DNA of 64,000 nucleotides, taken from the NCBI GenBank assembly GCA_025200525.1, contig CM045758.1, positions 2,604,001 to 2,668,000 on the forward strand, in the 5' to 3' direction. This document shows positions 55,280-64,000 of this stretch, piece after piece (positions within the stretch are counted from its first letter, which is position 1; each line of letters opens with the position of its first letter). The DNA comes from Camellia lanceoleosa. Lineage: Eukaryota; Streptophyta; Magnoliopsida; Ericales; Theaceae. Position numbers and translations under genes: made by a program. Below the pieces are notes generated by a model, which had not been told where the DNA came from, did no database searches, and was given only the letters and a program-made list of their open reading frames with translations.

Positions 55280-55708
55280 CTAATGGGTGCATGCGCTGCA
55301 GGCAACGTCATCCCCGAATAGTTGCAAGTTGAAGAAGATCTCGAAGCCTGGCACGCGCTTCTTCTCCGCGTTTATCCACGGCTCTGGGAAGCCGCAAAAT
55401 GGAAAATGCTCCCCCTCCCGGACAAAGCGTCTGTTCAGGGTACCCTGAATGGGCCTGTGCATTAATTCAAAAGGCTTCCCAGCCTGCTTCGCTCTGGCTC
55501 TGCTGGCCATTTCCTTTCCCTTCCTCACCCAGTCCTCTTTGGTGGGCAGATAACCCAAGCCAAAGGTATGAGGGTTGTGTGGCACTTCAGCCAATGCTGC
55601 AACGCCCTTCCAGCCGCTTCTTCCTAATCCCATTCCGGGGATGTGTTGTAGCTTGTTCATAAGGTAGACGGATTGAGCACTGACGTACACACCTTCATTC
55701 ACAACCAT
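55280..55708 (-). pseudogene. Element B G-patch region
   Basis: The frame carries LMNKLQHIPGMGLGRSGWKG, then VPHNPHTFGLGYLPT. The G-x-G-L-G core after a hydrophobic helix fits a G-patch, a short RNA-binding or helicase-activating domain found after the protease in several retroelements. A TAG at 55717-55715 cuts it from the protease; element A has CAG there. Confidence 0.6.
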
Positions 55709-55730
55709 AATATTCTACACCACCCGGGTC

Positions 55731-56171
55731 TCAGCCAAAGTGAACCCCGATAGGAACACATCCTCTGTGCCATGCTCGATTTCCAAAACTGGCGTAGACA
55801 CTTCCGGCGGCGGATGGATGGATGAATTTCTGAAGACAATAGCTACCCCCTTCCCGTGAGGGTATTTCAACAGTGGAAGAGACTGCCTTTACTTGGTGTA
55901 ACCACGGTCGCCCCAAAAGTAAGTTGAAGGTTGCGGGAACGTCCAAGACATGAAATTCGATGTTGTGTTGTCCTGGACCAACCTGGGTCTGAATCTTGAT
56001 AGTCCTCATCACTTCTCTGCTAGTATTATCGTATGCTCTGATCACCTGAGTAGTCGACATGAAGTCCGCGGGTTTCAACCCGATTGCATATGTTGTTCTG
56101 GCTGGGCAAACGTTGATGGCAAACCCAGTATCAACAAGTACCACCGGTATCCACTTGTCTCTACACTCCAC
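55731..56171 (-). pseudogene. Element B aspartic protease
   Basis: VVLVDTGFAINVCPA contains the catalytic D-T-G with Phe in place of the usual Ser or Ala, and FNLLLGRPWLH is the flap-distal hydrophobic-Gly motif. The frame shifts near 55770 before joining the G-patch. The protease matures Gag-Pol. Confidence 0.8.
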
Positions 56172-56911
56172 GGAGACATAGAGAGGTTTGTTATGATTTG
56201 TGCCCTCAGGCGGTAGTTCTTTGTCTGAAAAGGTTAATGCCGGGGAACCTCCTCCTGGAAAAACCAGCCCAACCAGCTACTCTGGTGTAGTGTCTATAGA
56301 GAGTTTGGCCTTATCCATAGATAGAATGGGGCTGTACTTTCATGACACCATAAGCAGTCCCCAGATGGAGATGTCTGCTTGTATCTTCTTCAGTTGCTTG
56401 AGCACAACTTCTTCTTCAATCTATTTCTCCTTCTGTTTCTCAGCTTCTTTGTCTTTCCCTGATGCCTTAAGTTGGTCTAAGTGCTGGGGCTTGAAATATC
56501 GCCCACTTCTTGTCATATGAGCGATCTCGTCAATATACCAGGTATCATCTGGTTACTTCCCAATCCTCATCCGTGTGGGCAAGACATAAGTCATCGTTTT
56601 CCCACCACATTCCGCTTAAGGCAGCACACAGACACTGTCCGGCTCGGTATGATCGTGCTTTCAAAGACCTTGATCCTCATGCCCGCAAGATTTCTTGTTC
56701 CGTGCACACAAAGACTCTCGACCCACATGGGCCTTATCTTTTCCGATTCTCTCGGAATCCTCAAATCTTTGTTGTTCCAACTGCATCAAGATCTGTTGGT
56801 TCAATACTCCTGATTTACAATCCCCAAATTACGGCGAAATTTAGCACGGCGCTCCCGTGGATTCGACTCTCGCCCTTCCGCCACCATCGATACTCTTGCC
56901 CTGCCAGTCTC
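56172..56911 (-). pseudogene. Element B gag-protease spacer
   Basis: Aligned in position with 26171-26990 of element A. Charged segments are visible in short frames but stops and shifts prevent a reading. Ogre elements may carry an intron around this part of the polyprotein; I see no certain splice pair. Confidence 0.4.
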
Positions 56912-58192
56912 TTACGATTGAAATGCGCAATGTCGGTGATCATCTAACCATCCAGAACTTCGCCGACTCCTCATAGTCGAACCGTTGATTGAGATCCTCG
57001 ATTCTTGGTCATCAAGAATTGGAGGTTGGCAAAGTCTTCTCCATACCGTTAGATCATCTGTTCCTTTCAACTGTCCCCTCAAATTACACATAATTACGCT
57101 CTTCTGGCGACCTGCTTTCACCAGATCGCCCACTAATTGGATGTATTCACTCGGATCATAAGCTCCTTCAGCAAGATTCCCGGACTGTTCAATCTCAGAC
57201 TCAGCAACTCCATTTTCCTCTAAAATCTGCCCTGTCCCATCTCCGGTGGTCACCACCACTGGCTTAGATTGGGTTGTGGAGATGTCCATCATGCACAAAT
57301 CAGTGCAGACAGGAAGGATCACCTCCGGCTTAGATAGGTGAGATGGGGTGATATAGATACTAGGATCGTAAGACACGACCCCAGTTTGGATGAAATTGAT
57401 TCTGTTGGGAGAAGGGGCTTGGTTATGTGGTGGGAGAGGATTTGTCGTGACGTTGGGTTTTTCGGGAGGCGCGATCACCTGCTTGTCAATAAGATCTTGG
57501 ATCTCATGACGCAATCTGTAACAACGATCGGTGTCATGACCATGCTGTTGGTGATACGCGCAGTATTTTGCTGGGTCATGAGAGGGAGGGAGTGGATTTG
57601 GTAGTGGCCTCGGCTCTAGGGGCGTCAAATGCTTCTTCTTGATCAACACCCCCAGAGCTTTGGACAGGGGCATATATAGGGGGGTGAAGGTTCTTTGGCC
57701 TCTGGGTTGATATTTGGTGTTTTGGGTGTTGCTTCCAGATGCGCCAGAGAAAGGCGTGGTTGTCATGGGTCTTGGGGGAGGGGGAGTGGTGGTGACCATG
57801 CTCACCTCTGAAGCTCGTCTTGATTCTGGCGCCACTCGAACTGCATTATTATTCTGATTGAAAGTCCTTCTGGGTTGCTCCTTATCCTGGTCGATCAGAC
57901 CTTGTTTTATGGCATCCTCGATCTGTACCCCCATCTCGTGTAAATCTGAGAAGGTAGGAAAGGGGAGTACGATCATCTTCTGCATCAATTTCGATTGGAG
58001 ATTGCGTACAATCATCCTGATTTGATCTTTGTTTGTAGGCCTCAAAGTCATCATCGATGCCTTTGCCCTCCAACGCGTTACGAAGTCTGAGAAAGTCTCT
58101 TTGGGTTCCTGCCTCGTCGTTTCGAGATCACGGGTTGTAATCTCGATCTGTGTTGTACGAGTACTATGCGACAAAGGCCTCAGCCATCTCAT
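56912..58192 (-). CDS. Element B gag, central and C-terminal part
   Basis: A 426-codon frame begins inside the gag core (ITTRDLETTRQEPKETFSDF, the retrotransposon gag domain). A Pro-rich linker and the zinc-finger-like CAYHQQHGHDTDRC (C-x2-H-x4-H-x4-C), typical of Tat gag, follow. The real protein continues from 58295-59155 after two shifts at about 58190-58300. The C-terminal end shifts near 57040. Its own first ATG is internal, so the start shown is not the gene start. Confidence 0.8.
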   Translation of the reverse strand: MRWLRPLSHSTRTTQIEITTRDLETTRQEPKETFSDFVTRWRAKASMMTLRPTNKDQIRMIVRNLQSKLMQKMIVLPFPTFSDLHEMGVQIEDAIKQGLIDQDKEQPRRTFNQNNNAVRVAPESRRASEVSMVTTTPPPPRPMTTTPFSGASGSNTQNTKYQPRGQRTFTPLYMPLSKALGVLIKKKHLTPLEPRPLPNPLPPSHDPAKYCAYHQQHGHDTDRCYRLRHEIQDLIDKQVIAPPEKPNVTTNPLPPHNQAPSPNRINFIQTGVVSYDPSIYITPSHLSKPEVILPVCTDLCMMDISTTQSKPVVVTTGDGTGQILEENGVAESEIEQSGNLAEGAYDPSEYIQLVGDLVKAGRQKSVIMCNLRGQLKGTDDLTVWRRLCQPPILDDQESRISINGSTMRSRRSSGWLDDHRHCAFQS

Positions 58193-58294
58193 CCCAACTT
58201 CTTTTTACCTCATCTTCTAACTTCGCGTACCAGATGGCTGCCACACCCGACAAAGTTCGGCCAAACAGAGAAAGCTTTTGTGGTCGGGTCAGGC

Positions 58295-59155
58295 CTATTG
58301 GCCGCAGAATGTCCGAGAATAGCCGAAGATGGACCATGGGGTCTCCGGACCATCGAAGCGGTCAATTTGTGGCATCTTGAATCTGTCTGGTAATGTTACG
58401 GCTACATCGGTGTACCCATCTTCGATGTCTGGAATGGCTTTCACCCCTTGTGACTTCTTGAAAAGCTTCTCCAGCTTACTCAGTTTTAGAGCTGTATGGT
58501 CGATTTCGAACTCAAAGGGAGAGTCCGGGTGGTTGGGTGTATGAGTCTTGGACAGTTGAGGCGGAAGTGGGGGCGGAGCCAGCCCCGTTGGAAGGCCTGT
58601 GTCCTCTTGAGTATTCTGGACATTGGGTAGGGTATTCTGGGTGTTCGGTAGGGTATTCTGACCAGTAGGTGCCTGCTCGGGTAATGGAGCCCCGGGTGGA
58701 GGAGGAGCCTGATGTGAAGCAGATGCCGCATTCTGCTGTTGCAGCCTAGTGATCAGCTCGGCCTGCTGGGCCATGACTGTGGCCTGTTGCTTAGAAAATT
58801 CCGCTTGGCGGATGGCATCCTCCTGCATCTGTCTCATGCTCTCTTGCATCTGACGCATCATTTCCTCTATCCCGGCCATATTCTGTTGGTCCAGCTGACT
58901 GACCGGTAAATGTATCTCTATGGCGGAAACAGGAATCTCAACCTGACTGTTTGCTGCTAAAGTAGCCCGCTGCCCCGGTAATCCCTGCTCTGATACACTG
59001 CGCCTCCTCGGCCTTCTTCTAACAACTGGGGGTAGGGAGTGGAACACTGGATGTCCGTCAACCAGATCCTCGGATCGATTGAGTCGGCGACCTCGTGTCC
59101 AAAGTGCTTGGGGAATATCTCTCGTTGGAAGCAATCGTGCTAAAGCCCCTAGCAA
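58295..59155 (-). CDS. Element B gag, N-terminal part
   Basis: 287 codons open, with DIPQALWTRGRRLNRSEDL, a Met/Gln-rich coil (MMRQMQESMRQMQEDA), a Pro/Gln linker with repeated NTLPN units, and the start of the gag core (RFKMPQIDRFDG). The frame opens at a TTG and has no ATG near its beginning. It starts just after ATCTTTTTGCTAG, a good 3' splice site also present at the same place in element A. Confidence 0.78.
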   Translation of the reverse strand: MLGALARLLPTRDIPQALWTRGRRLNRSEDLVDGHPVFHSLPPVVRRRPRRRSVSEQGLPGQRATLAANSQVEIPVSAIEIHLPVSQLDQQNMAGIEEMMRQMQESMRQMQEDAIRQAEFSKQQATVMAQQAELITRLQQQNAASASHQAPPPPGAPLPEQAPTGQNTLPNTQNTLPNVQNTQEDTGLPTGLAPPPLPPQLSKTHTPNHPDSPFEFEIDHTALKLSKLEKLFKKSQGVKAIPDIEDGYTDVAVTLPDRFKMPQIDRFDGPETPWSIFGYSRTFCGQ

Positions 59156-59169
59156 AAAGATAAATAAAG

Positions 59170-59830
59170 CGAAAAGGAAATAAATAACGGATAAGCGGGC
59201 AAAGATAACAAATTAAATTAAATACACAACACACAGTCGGGCATACAACACACGGTTGATAAGCTGAAAACACCTGCATCCTCAATCATCGATCATCGTT
59301 CTGTATCATCGTTTCCCCAAAATCAATCGATATCCGCAAACAATCGATTCTCGAATCTTGTTGATGCTCGCAGTTCGATGCTCAAACTCATAAACTGATA
59401 CATGCATTCATGTAGAGACGCACTCTAAAGCACATAACAGATAAGTGAGAGCCAAACACCCCTATGTTGGGGTAGGGTTTCCCTGTCCTATTTTGTCAGG
59501 AGCTAGGGTTTCACTACGCACACAGCGGCTTCAAACAACCTATAAACGGGTAAGCAACCTGTCCTAGTTTGGAATGGTCACTATGGATCCGAATATGCAC
59601 TAGGTGAATGGTCAGGGTGCCCGGTAAACCGGGATTTGTGTTCCCATCTTTGTCGAGCCCAGGCCGATCGGCCTTATGGACATGCCTTGACAAGACAAGC
59701 CTCAAACCGTCGTTCGGGAATGGCATATGGCAAACACGGTGTCCTAGGCGCACCAATGCAAATGCAATGCAAAGAAACACACAAGTGTAGTCAAAACCAG
59801 ATATCACGAGTTCGAGTCAAGTTCTCTAAA
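59170..59830 (-). other. Element B leader
   Basis: Non-coding leader from primer site to gag. The stretch 59455-59830 is highly similar to element A (29330-29714), more so than neighbouring LTR sequence. No gene is supported. Confidence 0.6.
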
Positions 59831-59848
59831 TCCCCAGCAGAGTCGCTA
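59831..59848 (-). other. Element B primer-binding site
   Basis: The minus strand reads TAGCGACTCTGCTGGGGA, differing by one base from the element A site, and is separated from the LTR by GTTTC. Confidence 0.72.
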
Positions 59849-59853
59849 GAAAC

Positions 59854-62800
59854 TGTAGACATCCCCGAACGCCCCGGGAGGGTTAAGTCCCGTTCCGTTC
59901 ATATTGGGGTCACTACAGTTCAAGGACTCAAATGTCACGGTCCTTAATCTTGAACCAAAGAGTCCAAATCCGGCAAATCGTTTTGAGAAAACTGATTTTT
60001 GAAAGAAGTGTCAAACATGGACTGCTTTGCGGAATCTGAGTCGCCACCTAAATGTTTTTTATGGGAAATTTAGAAACCACGACTCGGTGCCAAAGGCCAC
60101 GTGTCCGTCATCACCAAAGTTGCCTCGGCTCGGGAACTTGGGTGCGATTGGGGAAAGGTCGCCGTGAGCACCCCTTCGCCGATCAAAGACCGGCCTCTAC
60201 TAACCATGATATCTGATTTTGAAAATATTGTGCGCTCTTATTCCGGTTATTAGCCTAGGTTACTATGTGATGCGCACAGCATACAAATATAGACTGAGTC
60301 GCCCGAATTGGAACTAAACATTTCATGTTTGTTTGTTTGAAAATGGTTTGATGGTGCTACCCGCAGGTAGGCTAAGACGTGGATTTGCCACCCTCGGGTG
60401 GGCTTAGAAAAACATGATTTTGCCATTATCTAGTGGGCTTAAAACAAACATTTGATGAATTGTTCCAATCCGAATAACCCGACCTCCACCCACAGGCATT
60501 CAAGGCAGTTATATCACATAAGCACATAGCCTCATGGTAAGCATGCTATTCATGGCAGTCACTCACACGCATGCAAGGATGCTAAAGCATAAAACTCACC
60601 GAGTACTCCAAGCCAAAACAGAAGCTCATTGGAAATCATACATGATCCTAAATATACAAAAATGCCTAATGCAACACATGCAAAGATGTAACTATAGCAG
60701 GCTCGGCTATTCTAAACATGGCATATGGAATGCTACAACTAACACGTATTCAATTTGGAATTGAAATACAAATGCAGTTTGTATGATGCGCCGAGCCCGG
60801 TGCATGCAAAACAGATGAATGATGCAAACATGCTGTCATACTGTATGCTAAATGAGATATGCCCTAATCTAACCATCATAAGCAGGTAAATAAAAGGGAA
60901 GAAAGACGTGGGATTGGAAGACATACATCACACTCACACACACTTATTAAAATTATGCCCTCACGCAGAGGGTCCAAATAAATCATACAGTCCCGAATGA
61001 AAGAATAATACAATCCAAATAGTACAGTCCAAATAATGTACAAATTCCTAATTAATTAACGAATTAAATAAGAAAATAATAAAACTGGCATGCAAACCAA
61101 GGACTGCCTTGATTCTGATGAATGATGCCCGGGTACCTTTGCGCGGAAATCCACTGGGATGCCCCGATTAGCCTCTGTTTTGCAATTATTTCGTGAAAAG
61201 CACGCCAAGCCTCGGAAGACCGCTGATTCTTGATATGCTGCAACAGAGAGCAGGAAAGGGGCATAGCAATGTATTTTCACAAATGTATGCATGCCTCGAT
61301 CCTCGTGCCACCAATCACGCATCTTGATGCATGATGGCTGAGGAGCCAAATTACACAACTTGATATAGAATGAATGCATATGAACACTACAACAAAACCT
61401 AACTCCATCATGGATAATCCGGAGTGTCGGTGACTTGGGAATTGAGACACGTTCCGTCACTCGGAGTACGGAACGCACCTCGTTTCCCGTGCCCGGGCTA
61501 ACTCCTATCCCGAACACGATGCAACATGCATGACATGCATGAAATGCAACTAAGATACAATCCTAACATACACAATGTTATGGAATGGCATACACGCTAT
61601 ACGAGGTAATACGCAACCGAGCATACACAATGCTATGGATGAAATGGCATACGCAATGCAATAATGGGCTTACACCAACATGAGAGAGCCTCAGCCACAC
61701 CCACATAGGAGGCCATCAGATGAAAACAAGACACCTCGAAATACGTGTATGCATGCACGCAAACCGAGAACAGACCCTCAGGCACCGAAATGCCACTCTA
61801 ATGAGACATGGCAAAAACATGGAATATGATATGCGAATATGCAAAAATCAGTAGCAAAATGAGGGGTAAAACAGCCCCGAAACCCGGTAAAATGGAACCC
61901 GATGCATGGAATGACCCCGAAACATGGATTTAAGCACATGAAATGGCCTATAGCTATGCAATGCATGCATGATTTGAATGTGAAGTGTAAAATCAGAAGC
62001 AAGGAAGCCCCAAAACTAGCATTTTTACAGTATAAAGCATGGCCAAACAGCAAGCACAAGTAGGGATAAAATGACATACAAAAATGGGGGGGCAAGAGAG
62101 GTAATGAAGCAAGTCATAGCTTCTGATCTCAAGCACAGAAGGCCCCTTTTACAATATTGAAGAGGGACCAAAAATATGATGTTTTTCAGTAGATGACAAG
62201 CCCCAAAAACAGATACAAGTATGGCAAACCATTCATGCAAGAAATGGGCCAACAAAGGGGCAAAGAAGTAACTGATATATGGGGGTCTCAAACAAGTGAG
62301 GGACCTTCAACAATGTTGAAGAGGGTCCCAAAATATGGCATTTTACAGTAGATGAAAAGCCCCAAATCAGTATAAAAACATGCTCAAAATGTAATGCAAT
62401 GCAAGATTAAGGCCACAAGAAGGCTATAACATGAAGTACACAAAATATTCATCAAACAGCCAAAGACCCTTAATGAAATATGACAAGGGGGTCAAAATAT
62501 GGCCACTTTCAGCTCTGATCATGGCCGAAAAACAGAAGAAAGGTAAGCTAACAAAACATGCAAAAATGGGGACCAAAGAGGGGTGTAATGGCAAGTGATA
62601 TATGGAGGTCCCAAACAGTGTTGAGCCCTTCTTCAATGTTGAATAGGGGATCAAAATAGGCCTATTTACAGTTTACATCAGACCCCAAAACAGATCACAC
62701 ACAAGCTAAAAATATCATGCAAGAAAATGGCATTCAAGAGGGTATTGAAGCAAGTGCAACATGAGGGGGCCAAACAGTGTTGAGCCCTTAATGAAACAAG

Positions 62801-64000
62801 AAAATGAGCTCAAAAAAATGACCGTTTCAGTTTTGGTCAGAGCTCAAAACAGCAAGAAAATAGGTCTAAAAAATGATACCAAAATGAGTCAAAAAGAGGG
62901 GAAATGATGCTTACCCTTGAAGACTACCCCTTGGCTCCCTTTTGGCTTGAGATATGCTGCCTCCTAGCTGCTGGAAAGCTCCCCAAGCTGCTGGAAATGG
63001 AGTAGTAGTGGTGGTGCTAGATGGTGATGAACAAAGGGTGTAGGACTTAGGAATTTTTGAAGGAAATGAGAGAGATGGAGAGAGATATGATGCAAGAGCT
63101 CCAAGACCAATTTTTTTCAACCCTAAAACCAGACCTTAGCAGCTGGTTATATGGTCAAGAGAGGGGGAGAAAAGGAGGGAGAAAAGGAAGGGAAAATGGA
63201 TCAAGTTTTCCCTCCAAAAGAATTCCCTCCGTATACAGCTTTTGGAGGGAAAACAAATACACAGCTGTAATGTACTCACCCTAGGGAGCATGGCCGGCTA
63301 GCTTTCTGAGTTGCAGGTGGCCGGCCGGCCACCCCCTATGGCCGGCTGGCCAAGGGGCAAAATGGTCCAAAAGATTTTCTGGCCGGCCACCACAAATTGG
63401 TGTCCTCCCAGGTGCCCTCAACACAACCCTGTGGTTCAAAATTGGCAACTGTAAAACAAGAGAGAGAATAGGCCACTTTTAGGAGAGGTTCAAAATGGTC
63501 AGGTGGAATTACTGGCCGGCCACCAACTTTTAGTGTCCTCCCATGTGTGTACAACACAAATATGTGGTTTGGGGTGGAAGAAAGTGGCCCTAGGGTGGTC
63601 AACATTGGCTTGGAAGTGAGAAAAACGGGCGTCGGAGGAATATAACTGGTTGCTGAAACAATTGCTGGCCTCCCACCCTTCTACGGCCTTCCTGGTGATG
63701 AAACAGACGTACCTGCCAAAAATGAGCGAAAACCGATGCAAAACGAATGTTCGGGGGCCAGAACGCGCAGTTCGGGGCCCCAAAAACTGTCTGTTAAGCA
63801 CCGAAAGTGGCATTCGATCACGAAGTGGGTCTCTCAGGCCTCAGTGTCCCTCAAAAGGGAGTAAACAAGATGCATGCCAAAAACCAGAGCAATCGGAGAT
63901 AGTTAGGCGGTCCCGAACCGAGGCACACAGCCTGACGGCTCCGAAAACCAGGAACCGGGCTCCGAAATGGGCAAAATGGCCTACGGCCACGAAATGTAGC
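59854..64000 (-). mobile_element. Element B 5' LTR, truncated by the window
   Basis: It starts TGTAGACATCCCCG (plus strand) and aligns with the solo LTR 39464-43861 to the last base of the window. By that alignment about 250 bases remain beyond 64000. It contains the U5 primer-site-like CTGAGTCGCCA (60036-60046) and a palindrome cluster at 63292-63390 with one GGCCGGCC unit fewer than the solo LTR. Confidence 0.9.
63292..63522 (-). promoter_or_regulatory. Palindrome cluster in element B 5' LTR
   Basis: GTGGCCGGCCGGCCAC (63317-63332), ATGGCCGGCTGGCC, and TGGCCGGCCA near 63379 and 63513. Same positions and flanks as in the solo LTR. Confidence 0.65.

Larger units (their letters stand above)
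43986..64000 (-). mobile_element. Tat/Ogre-type Ty3/gypsy element B, 3' LTR missing, 5' LTR cut by window end
   Basis: On the minus strand: 5' LTR (59854 to beyond 64000), primer site, leader, gag, protease, G-patch, RT, two RNase H domains, integrase. Two plus-strand genes then lie downstream (49473-50810 and 44983-48656). The internal sequence meets C2 gag near 43986 without an LTR, so B has lost its 3' end by deletion or rearrangement. Its pol is nearly intact, making it the youngest-looking element here. Confidence 0.85.

Noticed and set aside
1..64000. CRISPR arrays, tRNA or rRNA genes
   Set aside because: Tandem repeats here lack spacers and lie in retroelements; tRNA-like matches are only retroelement primer sites; no rRNA segments seen.

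Overview
This window is a nested block of plant LTR retrotransposons; I found no intact host gene, rRNA, tRNA or CRISPR array. A flowering-plant origin, probably a eudicot, follows from the Ty1/copia elements primed by initiator-Met tRNA, the Ty3/gypsy Tat/Ogre-type elements with a second archaeal-type RNase H, the plant mobile domain genes, and mutation patterns expected of heavy CHG methylation. I cannot name the species.

Layout. (1) 1-1510 is unassigned AT-rich DNA. (2) 1511-36981 is an old minus-strand Ty1/copia Sirevirus-like element, called C1 here. Its 3' LTR (1569-7313) is split by a plus-sense Tat solo LTR (2216-5923, target duplication CTCGA) and by a non-autonomous hAT element (5993-7229, target duplication GTCGCCAA). 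Its pol is split in the protease codons by a complete but decayed Tat/Ogre element, A (13807-33630, target duplication CCTGT). C1 gag and 5' LTR resume at 33636-36981. (3) 36982-38013 is a short non-LTR stretch with CT microsatellites, a MITE-like hairpin and one exon-like segment. (4) 38014 to about 43985 is a plus-strand short-LTR copia element, C2, whose gag is split by a Tat solo LTR (39464-43861, target duplication CCTAT). (5) From about 43986 to the window end lies a second Tat/Ogre element, B. It has a nearly intact pol, a 5' LTR that runs off the window, and no visible 3' LTR.

How the parts work together. A and B run on the minus strand: LTR, primer site, gag, aspartic protease, G-patch, RT, two RNase H domains, integrase. 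Between integrase and 3' LTR they carry genes on the opposite strand. A and B share a DUF7745-like gene with one intron. B also has a multi-exon plant mobile domain (PMD) gene whose first intron is filled by a minisatellite. C1 carries, in sense orientation after pol, a decayed ORF resembling the 'putative plant transposon protein' domain. Three retroelement groups in one window therefore carry accessory plant-specific ORFs.

The most interesting signal is a palindromic motif family upstream of promoters: GTGCCGGTCGGCAC in A, TGGCCGGCCGGCCA in B and its sister solo LTR, TGGCCGGTCGGCCA in the older solo LTR, and an unrelated TCGCTCGAGCGA in C1. Within A and within B the same version occurs in the LTR and upstream of the antisense gene. 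This suggests an element-specific cis element shared by sense and antisense promoters, possibly recognised by the element's own accessory protein. That protein-DNA link is inference.

Two cautions. Premature stops in C2 and B look like C-to-T changes at CAG/CAA codons. Many differences between A and its relatives are CAG/CTG reduced to CG, which looks more like a sequencing or consensus artefact at methylated sites than natural decay, so frameshift calls in A should be treated with care.
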